A DNA stretch of 64,000 nucleotides from Alviniconcha marisindica (lineage: Eukaryota; Mollusca; Gastropoda; Provannidae). The stretch lies in contig JABMCL010000533.1 of NCBI GenBank assembly GCA_018857735.1, positions 62,001 through 126,000 on the forward strand. The letters are read 5' to 3'. Within the stretch, counting starts at the first letter, position 1. The number at the start of each line of letters is the position of its first letter. The position numbers were made by a program, and so were the translations under genes. Under the pieces are notes generated by a model that searched no databases, was not told the origin of the DNA, and worked only from the letters and a program-made list of their open reading frames with translations. Positions 1-10,394 of the stretch are shown piece by piece.

Positions 1-340
1 GAAAAAGTTAAACATACAGAGATTAGTAGATTCATTATTATCAGGACTTAATACTCAGTATTTAGTCCTGATGTTCAGACTGAAACATAACAATAGCAGA
101 TTAGTAGAAGACAATTTGACTTAACACTGCCTGTGGATAATGTTACTGTGGAAAAATATATACATTTTAACAACAGTTATTATCATTAATGAATTATTAT
201 TATGATTCATGAGCAAACCCTAAAAATCAAAACATCATGAATGCGACAGTACAGTAATGCATTATGAAAAATCAAGACAATCCCCCGAAATAAGCGAACA
301 ATACACGTCTGCATAAAATTATTTCCTAAAAACGACAACA

Positions 341-366
341 ACAACACACACACACACACACACGCA

Positions 367-397
<31 letters not shown>

Positions 398-399
398 CA
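341..399. repeat. (CA)n microsatellite
   Basis: Interrupted CA dinucleotide tract with one CG and one CC interruption. Cys/Val reading frames across it are simple-repeat artefacts. Confidence 0.95.
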
Positions 400-513
400 A
401 CAGAAAAACGTACCATCAACGGTACACAAACGCTAAGCAGACGATCGTGTTGTTTACAGCTACACAAGCAGGTCTATTTGAGCGAATGCAATCCAAACAG
501 AGAAAAAAAAGGC

Positions 514-579
514 AAATCAGAAAGCGAAAGAGTGGTTTTGCTGGACAAATCGGAAAGCGAAAGAGTGATTTTGCGGGTC
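514..579 (+). repeat. 33-bp tandem duplication
   Basis: Two adjacent 33-bp units (514-546 and 547-579) differ at only a few positions. Both contain the core GAAAGCGAAAGAGTG. No function is evident. Confidence 0.8.
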
Positions 580-649
580 CGGTTGCTGTGCTCAAGGTGG
601 AAGTAACAGTGATGATTCAATACTTGATTGAATGTTTTTCAGTGCTATG

Positions 650-820
650 TTTTCTGTACCACTGATATCTTTGCAACCAAACAAGGTGTGTAAATTATTA
701 CTAATAACCAGATCTAGTCCAAACAGAACTAACACGAACAGCAGAATACAATATCTAGGCACTCAGCGTGGGGGCGTTTTGCCGCGCAAAGCGACAAACT
801 TTTTCAGTTCGTGCACTTGG
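650..820 (+). repeat. dispersed repeat R1, copy 1
   Basis: This block resembles 35938-36100 on the same strand. Both run from TGTACCACTGATAT through a 'TATCTAG(G/A)CAC' motif to a GCGACAAACTT end. No reading frame or terminal inverted repeat is seen, so the class is unknown (SINE, MITE or LINE tail). Confidence 0.55.
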
Positions 821-899
821 TGCAAGCGTACCAGCATGTAGGAACACTGACCACGAGAGTTGTTACTCCTGCCGTTGTTGTTTTTTCGTTTTTTTTTCT

Positions 900-925
900 C
901 CCCCCCCCCCCCCCCCCCTCCCCCC
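900..925. repeat. poly-C tract
   Basis: A run of 18 or more C followed by T and further C. It is a G-quadruplex-capable tract on the opposite strand and is error-prone in assembly. Confidence 0.9.
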
Positions 926-1376
926 GTGTACCCTTTCAGCATGATGTAATCAAATCTTGACGCTCAGAGGAGCCCAGTATTAAAACCAAGAGAACCAATG
1001 TTTGTGTATGCGGTTTCGGACCAATCTTCTATGACAGTATGCACTTTCAGTCCCGTCGGTTCGCGGTTCTCAAATTGGGGGGGGAGCGCACTGACGTAGT
1101 ACAGAATGAACTGATATGTGAATATTTCAACGCAGTGCACACTTCAGTCTCATTCCGTCCACACACACACACACACACGCGCCCGCATTCTCAGACCGTT
1201 ATTTTTTGAGGACTCTGACCGACGGGGCTAAAAGTGAATATTACCGCTATGACAAGGATTGGCATTGTTTTTGTTATTATTACTACCTTTGCAGTAATTG
1301 TTTCTGTTTGGATACGTGCAATTTTGTCGTTGTTCTTGTTTTTAATCAGTGTCTCTTTATACTGTTTGTTCCCCAG

Positions 1377-1418
1377 GGACAGAACTACTTACACAGTTGT
1401 GAAGGCCCTGATGACATG
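1377..1418 (+). CDS. YjbQ/UPF0047-family protein, internal exon (14 codons)
   Basis: The exon is bounded by a TTCCCCAG acceptor and a GTAAGT donor and encodes GQNYLHSCEGPDDM in phase 0. The H-x-CEGPDDM block is the conserved centre of the YjbQ (UPF0047, PF01894) family. The next exon (31122) begins with PAHIKA, so splicing yields the family motif GPDDM-PAHIKA without a gap. Family members are small (about 130-145 residue) single-domain proteins; some bacterial members can weakly replace thiamine-phosphate synthase, and the animal role is not established. Upstream exons with the N-terminal half, including the HTSAS block, are not in the window. The downstream intron is about 29.7 kb, which would make this exon easy to miss in automatic annotation. 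Confidence 0.85.
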
Positions 1419-2269
1419 GTAAGTTGTACAACCTTTCCAGGCTTTCTTCTTTCATACATTAAACAAACTTTCTGTCTTTCTGCCTTCGTGGAAATCAGAC
1501 GAATCGGCTTTATCCGCCAGTACCTGACTGTCGAAGCAACCAAAACTCTCGTCTGTGCCTTTGTCATTTTCAAGTTAGACCGTTGTAATTCTCTTCCCTC
1601 TGGCTGCCCAGTTTAAATTCTTAGTAGACTACCGAAAGTTCAGAACTCTGCAGCGAAAGTGATTTTCAAACCACGCAATCGTGAGCATAAACAACATCCA
1701 CTTTGAGACACCTTAAGTGGAAACGACAATAACAGTGACTACAAGCAATTCAAATCACAAGAAGCTAGACTGGCAAGACCTGCATTACATAATTATACAC
1801 GCGCGCGCACGCATGCACAAACAGCAATTGAAATAATCTAAGAAAAAAAGGGGGGTAGAGAATTTGCTAGCAGTAGTAGCTTTTTTACAGAGCGGTATTA
1901 AATGCAGCTGTTGATTCAGTAAGTCTGATTTTAGAAGGCAGGGTATGCGTAGAGTTTTGAGCCAGAAGAGAAACGGAACTGTCTTGACTGAGAGTACACA
2001 TGAAGATCAGGTGTCATGCGCACCCTCGACTTCAGGCTCTTCATTAGTTAGTGGTCCAAGCCAGAATAGTCTACAAACTGTCAACTATCTGTCATAGCTT
2101 CTTCTCTGGCTCGTGCTGCCTATTCCACTGTGTACGCCCCTTACACGCAGCTTTGTGCTTCAGCAGACACCCGAATACTGCATGCACATCCCCCTCGTGA
2201 AAACTATATAAAAGTAAAAGCTTTGGCCACACTCTTTCTCGTATCGTGCTTCAAAAGTACATCTGTCAC

Positions 2270-2570
2270 ATTGAGTCCACCCGTGCACTCTCAACTATAT
2301 TTCATTCCAAAAACTCTCCACGGTACCTCCGTTTTCAGCTCCTTTCTTACAGCTTATTTCTGCCTAACCGGCATTCTCCTGTATTTGTCTACAACACAGC
2401 TCTTCTTTATATAGTTCTTCTTGCTCTCTGCGGTCACCTTCAGACCCAGCGTGTTTGCCGTGCGCTGCATCCCGTGTCGGGGGAGGATGGGATCCTGATG
2501 GCTGAGGTCCCCCGTGGGGTCCAACACGCTTCTTCGGCCCGGACTTGCCCTAGACGGGTGGTCGAATAAT
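2270..2570 (+). mobile_element. I-like LINE 5'UTR fragment
   Basis: About 300 bp, from TTTCATTCCAAAAACTCTCC to CTAGACGGGTGGT, match the reverse complement of 9830-10110 closely. In the second copy this block lies just upstream of ORF1 in the same relative orientation, so it is read as LINE 5'UTR. Here the ORF1 relic resumes only at about 3385, so roughly 0.8 kb of other sequence (including a CA tract) sits between. Confidence 0.6.
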
Positions 2571-3019
2571 ATGTATGTATGCGTGTGGATGTGTGGGAGG
2601 CGGTGATATGGTGTATATTTTTTTTATTGTTTATTTAATATGTTCTTGTTTTTTTTTGGTTTGGTTTGCTTGTTCCTTTAAATGGAATAAAGAAGTACTT
2701 AGCTTGACCTGACAAAATTAATAGAAACGGTGGACTACCGACAAACCTAATGGTAAACACACCACCAAACCACAACAATCAAAAGACTATAGCCTGCAGC
2801 AAATAAATAATGGGTGCGAGTTGAGCGACTCAAAGAGCTTTGTCATTTAATTAAAGTATGGAATGCATAAATACTCAAACAAAAGCAATAGAATAATAAT
2901 ACATCACTACACATACTTAGTCATACAAAACAAAGTGAAACTGACGCACACTGAAATACAAACGCCCCGCACTCATAGAGTCGCCTGCACGCGCGCGCAT
3001 GTGCGCTCGCACTGACGCG

Positions 3020-3020
<1 letters not shown>

Positions 3021-3072
<52 letters not shown>

Positions 3073-3132
3073 TTCACAGGTTTCCGTGCACGCGCCCACA
3101 CACACATACACGCACGCACACCAGCCCCCACA
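3021..3132. repeat. (CA)n microsatellite, compound
   Basis: A pure (CA)n run to about 3069 is followed by degenerate CACG/CACA sequence. Confidence 0.95.
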
Positions 3133-3384
3133 TACACACCTAGGCGGATCGCGCGCACTTGTGCTGGCGTACACTAAATGCCCCCACCCCCTACCCCACC
3201 CTAGCGGCTCACCCCGAAGGGAAAACAAATTAAATTAATAATAACAACAACGGCCAGCCAGGTGCCGGAGCTTCTTTGTCAGTCAACGGATTGAATTAAC
3301 TGGAAATTTTACGAAGTCTGTGGGCATCTAAAATGATTCAGCCCAGTCAAATCTCAGCACACTCTAAGTCAGTGTCAGCACATT

Positions 3385-4711
3385 CCCCCCTACATTCGCT
3401 TTGAAGGAGTTGTAGAACTTTGTAGCCGACTCTGATTGGTTGTCGCTGTGCGACAGCGAGATAAACGAAAGGGGTCTATTGCCGGAACCCTGAAGAGCAT
3501 CAAAAGACTGAGAGATGGCTCCTTCTTGGTGGAGTGCAGCAAAAGGGCCCAGGGCCAAAACCTACTCCGAACAAACAGATTTATTGACAGACCAGTCAAG
3601 GTCTCAATTCACAAGACCCTGAACTCCTCTCGAGGAGTAATCAGGTGTCGGGACCTCCATGACATGTCGGAGGTTGAGATCCGGGATGAACTGAAGGATC
3701 AGGGTGTGGTTGGGGTGAACCGAGTGACACTCAAGAAGGAGGGGAAGGTGATCCCCACCAACACTCTTTTCTTGACGTTCGGTTCCCCGGTACTCCCAAA
3801 AGAGTCGGCTATCTAAAGGTGAAGGTGGCCTTGTTTGTTCCCAACCCGATGCGTTGCTTCAACTGCAACAAGTTTGGCCACACGAGCCAACGTTGCAAGG
3901 TTGCTGCGAAGTGTTTGCGGATTGCGGAAAAGATAAGCATGAGGGTCGATGTGAGGGACCCAAGCTGTGCTCCAATTGCAATGGTCCCCACGCTTCATCG
4001 GCTAAAGAATGCCCGGTCTGGCAGAAGGAGGAGATTCAACGTGTTCGCGTTGAGAAACGCATATCCTTTCCAGAAGCCAGACAGTTGGTAGAGGCCAAGA
4101 TGCCGACTGTGATCTCTGGAGGTAAGACCTACGCCGCTGCCGCTTCCACCAGAAGAGAGTCCAAATCTGTTGAATATCAGACATCTTTAACCTGGGTTTT
4201 TTCAGAACGTCCAGTTAGGACAACGGAGTCTAACGTGCGTTCTTCTGGCGGACCCAGATCGGTATTGACCGGCACTCGGGCTTCCTCCGGGAAGGCGAGG
4301 ACGGTATCGGCCGACGCCCGGGTTCCGTGCGAGTCAGCTAAGTGTTCTTCGGAGACAGATGGAAGTTCAGCCAATCCCCCCAAAACGGCCTCTAGGGGTT
4401 CCGGCAATCCCCCCAAAATGGCATCTAAGGGTTCAGCGGCTCCCTCCAAAAGCGCACCTAAGCGTTCAGCAGGTCCCGTAAAAACCGCGGCCTCGAAAGC
4501 TGATTCATCATCTTCGAGGCGCTCACCTACTAAGGTGAGGATGGATGGGGTCCTGGTGGACGTCGAGGGTTTTTTGCACCCCAGCAGGCCCCAGGTGCCA
4601 TCCAAGCCAAAAGTTCCAGACAGGCAGAGCAAGGCGGAGAGGAACCTAGTTCTCTCCCACCAATACTCTGCCCTGTCAAATGACGAAATGGAATCGTCAA
4701 CAATTCTTTAA
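3385..4711 (+). pseudogene. I/Nimb-like LINE ORF1 (gag-like, CCHC zinc knuckles), frameshifted
   Basis: ORF1 of a non-LTR retrotransposon, an RNA-binding protein that packages the element RNA. An N-terminal RRM-like region (SIKRLRDGSFLVE, GVIRC...L, TNTLFLTF) is followed by three zinc knuckles starting CFNCNKFGHTSQRC, then the block ISFPEARQLVEAKMPTV and a Ser/Pro/Lys-rich repeat tail (NPPKTASRGSG-type units). It ends ALSNDEMESSTIL-stop. There are two frameshifts: one at about 3812 just before the first knuckle, and one at about 3910-3930 that breaks the second knuckle. The - strand copy at 8160-9612 is a close relative and supports the reading. The start is lost. Confidence 0.85.
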
Positions 4712-4845
4712 AGCTGAAATAATGGTTTATTTCATTATTCAGTGATTCTTGAGAGGTTTTTAAATTAACTTTGAGAAGATAAATCTACTAGCAAGATGGT
4801 ATAAAGGAGCTATTATTGGAGTTCAGGAAATCTGTTTTTCTGCAT
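4712..4845 (+). pseudogene. I-like LINE ORF2 start (endonuclease N-terminus), fragment
   Basis: Translation in mixed frames gives a decayed AP-endonuclease N-terminus ending YKGAIIGVQEIC, the position of the Q-E catalytic pair of LINE endonucleases. It is cut at 4845 by the short retroposon that follows. After the retroposon no clear endonuclease sequence continues. Confidence 0.5.
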
Positions 4846-5023
4846 GATGATGATGAAGTGATGCTTTATGTCCTCAGATGTCAGTTGACATATTAGGGAC
4901 AAGTTGTGACCAATGCCGAAGCGCGGTGCAATAAATCTTTACGTCCACGGAAACCAGAAGGCTCGTTAGGACGGACAGTCCAGGACGTCCACCTCGACTC
5001 TCACACAGCTCCTGAACCATGAT
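4846..5023 (-). mobile_element. SINE-like short retroposon S1, copy 1, with 11-bp TSD
   Basis: A 178-bp element flanked by direct repeats TTTTTCTGCAT at 4835-4845 and 5024-5034. The + strand left edge is (GATGAT)n, so on the - strand the element ends in an (ATC)n tail, as short retroposons do. The - strand 5' end contains TGGTTCAGGAG, which fits a pol III A-box (TRGYNNANNNG); no convincing B-box is seen. A second full copy with its own TSD lies at 41838-42010 and a truncated one at 31046-31098. Confidence 0.75.
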
Positions 5024-5660
5024 TTTTTCTGCATAACCCTCTTGCTCTTTTTATCTGGTCATTTTTATGCTGATATTCCATTATTCTGACTTTTTCCAAA
5101 AAAAAGTCGCAAAATTTTGTTGAGAGTTAGGCCTCTTCGTATGACTCCTGTTGAGCAGCTAGGAGATGATATTTGGTAGGTGGTATGTGCAGCTCTCTGC
5201 CATATGGCACTGGTATTTTCCATTAAGCATTTATAAAACGTTTTTTAAATTTTGTATTCATCCATTCCTTTTTTATACTTTTCTTTAACCTGGTATCGAT
5301 AAATTAGACGGAATGGTCGACGATATCAGTATGTCCTAGCCTTATGTGCTTTCTAAACAGGGGTAATATTGAAGGGACTAACGGTTTGAAAATTGGTGTC
5401 TGATTTTTATACATGGATTTCTGTTTTACGTTTGTGAAGTGATTGGTTTTCTGGATTGACTTGAGAAAGCATATATATTTGAGGAAAGGTTTTCAGTTTG
5501 TGTTTTACCGACTTCTTACGACTGTTTAAAAAAAATCTGAGTACATATTAGTTTTTAACATGGACATATTTTTAACCGATATTGTGTATCAACAAAATGT
5601 TTAACGCCCTGAGATAACCGTAATGGTTGACTGGGCGTAAAACACCAAATTACTTACTTA
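5024..5660 (+). mobile_element. LINE 3' region and terminal hairpin/tail
   Basis: The right end carries the shared I-like LINE terminus: a CGCCC...GGGCG hairpin at 5605-5637, then TAAAACACCAAATTACTTACTTAC. No coding sequence is recognisable in 5035-5580, which may be 3'UTR of the same element. Confidence 0.6.
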
Positions 5661-5817
5661 CCCGTGCACTCAATTCTGCGATAAAAACTCGCTTCAACAA
5701 ACAATGCCACAAGTGATTTCAAGTTATGTCTTCTTCCTTTTGCTTTATTAGAGCGTATAACCTTTCTGGCCTGTTGTGGGATTTCTCAAGTTATACACTT
5801 GTACTGGGATCGAGATT

Positions 5818-5818
<1 letters not shown>

Positions 5819-5868
<50 letters not shown>
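5819..5868. repeat. (GT)n microsatellite
   Basis: About 24 uninterrupted GT units. Confidence 0.97.
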
Positions 5869-5870
<2 letters not shown>

Positions 5871-5871
<1 letters not shown>

Positions 5872-5915
5872 GCCCGTTCTTAACTGGGCGAATGTTTGTT
5901 CGCCGAACATACTTC
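5871..5915 (-). repeat. single unit related to the 74-bp satellite
   Basis: GCCCGTTCTTAACTGGGCGAATG followed by TTTGTTCGCCGAAC matches the reverse complement of the satellite unit at 21543-21975. It stands alone beside a GT tract. Confidence 0.6.
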
Positions 5916-6089
5916 GGACAGCTCGACGAAGTACGATTCGTTTCGTAATTGAACTTTTAGTTCGCGTTACATTTTTTATTAAAAACAACAACTTTTGTAT
6001 TCATTTTTATTTATTTATTTTTATTTAAAAAAAAAACATCAGTATCCATTCACATAATTACATATATTTCAATGATAAGAGCGGAGGGG

Positions 6090-6355
6090 TAAGTAAGTAA
6101 GTTGATGTATTATGCACAGTCAACCGGTACGGTTATATCAGGACGATACACATATATTTAATTTTTAATAATGTATATGTCTTAAAATGGGTCTATATAC
6201 AGTTTTAAAACCATGCTTAAAAGGTAGATAACACAAACATAACTAAAAATGATCTCAATTTTTTTTCTTCTCCAAAATGATTAATTTATTTTAAAAAGTT
6301 AAAAATCTTTTCAGGTGAAATATCCTGAAACAACCTGCGCAGTGATTTAGCTGTA
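6090..6355 (-). mobile_element. I-like LINE 3' end, 5'-truncated
   Basis: Reads on the - strand from the last codons of the RNase H/tail protein (KSLRRLFQDISPEKIFNFLK) through the 3'UTR to the terminal hairpin and (CTTA)n tail at 6090-6103. It abuts a + strand LINE fragment head to head at 6355/6356. Confidence 0.8.
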
Positions 6356-8125
6356 TCAGCGTTCAGAAGTGGGTGTCTGAGAACGGCTTCAAGTTCTCCA
6401 CCTCTAAGACGGTCTGTATTCACTTCCATCAACAGTACGTTTTTTTTCCCAGACCCTAACATTCTTCTGGGGAAAACACCTATAAAAGTAGTCAGAGGAG
6501 CAAAGTTCCTTGGTGTTATCTTTGACACGAAACTTACTTTTAAAAATCACATTCAATACCTTAAAACCTCCTGTCAGAAGGCTCTGGACATTCTTCGTGT
6601 AGTGGGACATACTGATTGGGGAGCTGATCGTATCGTCCTGCTACGCCTTTACCGTTCGTTAGTCCGCTCCAAATTGGATTATGGATGCATTGTGTACGGA
6701 TCGGCCCGTCGGTCGATTCTGAAACAGTTGGATCCGATCCACCATCAGGGCTTGCGAATCGCGTTGGGTGCTTTCCGCACATCTCCTGCTCAAAGTCTAT
6801 ACATAGAAGCACATGAACCGTCATTAACCACTCGCCGATTAAAATTGTCTTTAAACTATGTTCTTAAACTCAAATCCCTGCCTATAGTTGTGTTTTTGAA
6901 CCCGAAAACACCACATTATTTGAAGAATCGTAGTCATCCGCATTCTCCCCCACTTGGAGAAATCCAAACTTAACCTAAATTTGGTAGACGATGCTCCCTT
7001 GTTGGACATCGTCCCTTGGAAACTTTCAGTTCCTGCAGTCCGATTTGACCTAACCAGTTTCAAAAAAGATACAACAAACCCAGAAATATATAAACAGCTC
7101 TATTTATAACTTATCTCTGAATATCCTTTATCAGAATGGGTTTTTTTTTCACCGACGATTCTAAAACAGAGGAAGGAGTTGCTGCGGCGGCTGTATCCAC
7201 TAAACGAATGAAAAAAACTTACCTGTCGGCTTCCAGACGACAGTTCAATATATACAGCAGAGTTGAGGGCTATACTTTTAGCTCTCAAACATGTTTATTA
7301 TTCCAAAGAAAAATCATTTTTGATATTATCTGATTCTCTTTAATCGTTACAATCAATATTAAATCTAAAATATGATCATCCAGTCTTAGAACAGATTTTA
7401 GAATTATATACAGAAATGACAAGAGAGGGGAGAGAGATTGTTTTCATCTGGGTTCCTGGCCATGTTGGCATTAGGGGGAATTCGGCTGCAGATTCTGCAG
7501 CTAAGGATGCCATTGATGGCGACATCTCGGTTGAGCCCATCCCATTGTCAGACCTAAAATCACGCACAAATAAGTATGTATTAGAACTGTGGCAGTCTGA
7601 GTGGGATGAGTTTCCGGAAAATAAACTATATAAGATATTCCCGGTGACAAAAGAATGTATTATTTGTCCTCTGACAAACAGAAAAGAAGAAACTGTGATG
7701 GCCCGATTGCACATTGGCCATTCTTTTATTACTCATTCCTTTTTATTGAAGGGTGAGGAACCGCCAATGTGCATCGGATGTGATAAACGTTTAACCATAG
7801 AGCATATTTTACTTACTTGTCCGGATTTTATTGAAAAAAGGAAGAGCCACTTTACAGCTAAATCACTGCGCAGGTTGTTTCAGGATATTTTACCTGATTT
7901 AAAAAAAAACTTTTTGAAAGAAATTAATATTTTTGGAAACATTTAAATTTGAGATCATTTTTAGTTATGGTTGTGTTATCCACCTTTTAAGCATGGTTTT
8001 AAAACTGTATATAGACCCATTTTAAGACGTATACATTATTAAAAATTAAATATATAATATGTGTACCGTACTGATAAACGGTACCGGTTGACTGGGCGTA
8101 AAACACCAACTTACTTACTTACTCG
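6356..8125 (+). pseudogene. I/Nimb-like LINE ORF2: RT thumb, RNase H, C-terminal knuckle, 3' tail
   Basis: A 5'-truncated copy. It begins in the RT after the catalytic box (VQKWVSENGFKFSTSKTVC), then GAKFLGVIFD, then LYRSLVRSKLDYGCIVYGSA, a typical thumb block. RNase H follows: FFTDDSKTEEGVAAAAV (about 7140), an N-terminal half broken by a frameshift, then VFIWVPGHVGIRGNSAADSAAK (about 7440-7505). The end has a C-x2-C...H...C knuckle (CIGCDKRLTIEHILLTC). The 3'UTR and tail run to ACTTACTTACT at about 8120. Frameshifts lie at about 6600, 6975-7130 and 7330-7415. RNase H in ORF2 places it in the I/Nimb/Ingi group rather than CR1 or L1. Confidence 0.85.
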
Positions 8126-8159
8126 CAAGTTCCATTGGATAATGGAGTGCTCCATTGCT

Positions 8160-9612
8160 TCAGTTAGGCGAAATGGATGACGAGTCCATCTCGTCATCGG
8201 ACAGGGCAGAAAACTGGTTAGAAAGAACCAGATTTTGCTCTGCCTTCTTCAGTCTGTCCGAAGCTACAGGTTCGGGTGGTACCTGGGGCCTGCTGGAAGG
8301 AGTAGAGCGCCTAGGGTGTGAAAACCCCTCGACGTCCACCAGGACCCCATCCACTCTCACCTAAGTAGGTGAGCACCTCGAAGATGATGAATCATCTTTC
8401 GAGGCCGCGGTTTTTAAGGGACCTGCTGAACCCTTAGGTGCGCTTTTGGAGGGAGCCGCTGAACCCTTAGATGCCATTTTGGGGGGATTGCCGGAACCCC
8501 TAGAGGCCGTTTTCGTGGGATCGGCTGGACCCCTATCCGTCTCCGAAGAAGACTTAGCGGACTCGCACGGAACCCGGACGTCGGCCGATACCGTCCTCGA
8601 CTTCCCGGAGGAAGCCTGAGTGCCGGTCGATACCGATTCGGGTCCGCCAGAAGAACGCACGTTAGATTCAGTCGTCCTAAGTGGACGTTCTGAAAACACC
8701 CAGGTTAACGAGGTTTGACATTGAACAGATTTCGACTCTCTTCTTATGCAAGCGGCAGCGGCGTAGGTCTTACCTCCAGTGATCACAGTCGGCATCTTGG
8801 CTTCAACCAACTGTCTGGCTTCCGGAAAGGATATGCGATTCTCAACGTGGACACACTGAATCTCCTTCTCCTTCTGCCAGACCGGACAATCTTTAGCCGA
8901 TGAAGCGTGGGGACCATTGCAATTGGAGCACAGCTTGGGTCCCTCACATCGACCTTCATGCTTATCTTTTCCACAACCCGGACACTTCGCAGCAACCTTG
9001 CAACGTTGGCTCGTGTGGCCAAACTTGTTGCAGTTGAAGCAACGCGTCGGGTTGGGAACAAACAAGGCCACCTTCACCTTTATATAGCAGACCGTGATCT
9101 CTTTCGGGAGGTCTGGAGTGTTGAAGGTCAGAAACAGTGTGTTGGTGAGGACCTTTTCAGTATCCTTCTTCACCGACACCCTGTGGACCTCAACTACACC
9201 CTGTTCCTGCAGTTCCGTCCTGATTTCCGTCTCCGTCATGCCGGACAGCTCACGGCAGCGGATGACGCCACGTGACGAGTTCAACGCTTTGTGGATGGAG
9301 AACACGTACTGGTCTATCAACAGATCGAGTGGTCTTGAGAAGACCCATCGCCTGCGATTTCCTAGCGCGCTCCACCAGGAAAGATCCATCCCTCAACCTT
9401 TTAATGCTTTTGAGGGTTCCGGCCACCGCCTGGAAACCCTTCTGGACAGCAAAGGGCGACAGTTTACTCAGCGGGAGGTCGTCACTTGACGACTCTACGA
9501 CCAGAATCCTTGGCCAATTGTTACAGGAGTTGTAGGAGTGTTCGTTATCCGAGTCTGTATCCGAATCTTGGTCGTTGTCCCGTAATCTTTTGTTTTTGTT
9601 TGTGGGTGCCAT
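8160..9612 (-). pseudogene. I/Nimb-like LINE ORF1, nearly complete, two frameshifts
   Basis: Starts with ATG at 9612 (MAPTNKNKRLRDNDQDSDTD), an acidic N-terminus, then AGTLKSIKRLRDGSFLVE. After a frameshift near 9300 the second frame runs to 8361 with TNTLFLTF, three knuckles (CFNCNKFGHTSQRC; CPGCGKDKHEGRC; CSNCNGPHASSAKDC), ISFPEARQLVEAKMPTV and the Ser/Pro/Lys tail. A second shift at about 8360 leads to the C-terminus, ending at 8160. This is the best-preserved ORF1 here, about 450 codons. Its 3' side meets the + strand LINE tail at about 8120, so ORF2 of this copy is missing. Confidence 0.88.
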
Positions 9613-10170
9613 GGTATGTTTCTTAACGATTCATTACGTTTTGTCCCCACCCGCCACCGAGTCCAACAAGGGGATGCACACAAGCGGCATTCCAGCAAGT
9701 GCGCACCAGGGCTCAAAACGCAATATACTCAGGTGATAAAAACAAAACAAAGTTTACTTCTATCCCCTGATTGACCCTGAGCCGCTGCCTTCTAATCGAA
9801 ATTAGGGCAAAGCACGACCAGCCGATTGATTGGGTCGGGCCAACCCAACCACCCGTCTAGGGGAAGCCCGGGCCGAAGAAGCGTGTTGGACCCCACGGGG
9901 GACCTCAGCCACCAGGATCCTATCCTCCCCCGACACGGGATGCAGCGCACGGCAAACACGCTGGGTCTGAAGGTGACCGCAGAGAGTAAGAAGAATTACA
10001 TAAAGAAGAACTGTGTTGTAGATAAATACAGGAGAATGTCCGGTTAGGTAGAAATAAGCTGTAAGAAGTGAGCTGAAAACGGAGGTATTGTGGAGAGAGT
10101 TTTTGGAATGAAATATAGTTGAAAGGGCCGGTAGACAGAATCTAGACGTAAGAAAAGGGTGAAAGGGGTG
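9613..10170 (-). mobile_element. I-like LINE 5'UTR
   Basis: Lies directly upstream of the ATG at 9612. Its distal part (9830-10110) matches 2270-2570. It contains a GC-rich block with a CGACACGGGATGCAGC motif. The exact 5' terminus of the element cannot be placed. Confidence 0.6.
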
Positions 10171-10255
10171 GAGCAGCTTGGTTTAAACACCCCCGGCGGG
10201 ATAAGCCGGCTCCACGGGGGCGAGCGGAGGGGAACTATTCACGCTTAACAGTTGT

Positions 10256-10258
<3 letters not shown>

Positions 10259-10329
<71 letters not shown>

Positions 10330-10354
10330 ACTCGTGCACACGCGTGCGCGCGCG

Positions 10355-10391
<37 letters not shown>
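10259..10391. repeat. compound microsatellite (GA)n-(CG)n-(CA)n
   Basis: GA tract to about 10326, then GTGCG/CG, then CA. Short alternating CG/CA runs are potential Z-DNA formers. Confidence 0.95.

Positions 10392-10394
<3 letters not shown>

Larger units (their letters stand above)
1..1376. other. intron sequence upstream of first visible exon
   Basis: No coding exon is seen before 1377. The stretch holds a (CA)n tract at 341-399, a 33-bp direct duplication at 514-579, a dispersed repeat at about 650-820, a C-run at 900-925 and a short (AC)n at 1162-1180. Earlier exons of the YjbQ-family gene must lie outside the window or were not recognisable. Confidence 0.6.

Noticed and set aside
2999..3238. 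Cys/Val- or Thr/His-rich small proteins at microsatellites (also at 5726, 24345, 27012, 42267, 44311 and others)
   Set aside because: These are translations of dinucleotide repeats without coding features.
6090..8125. Twin-priming 5' inversion of a single LINE
   Set aside because: Both halves contain a 3' tail; twin priming would leave only one.
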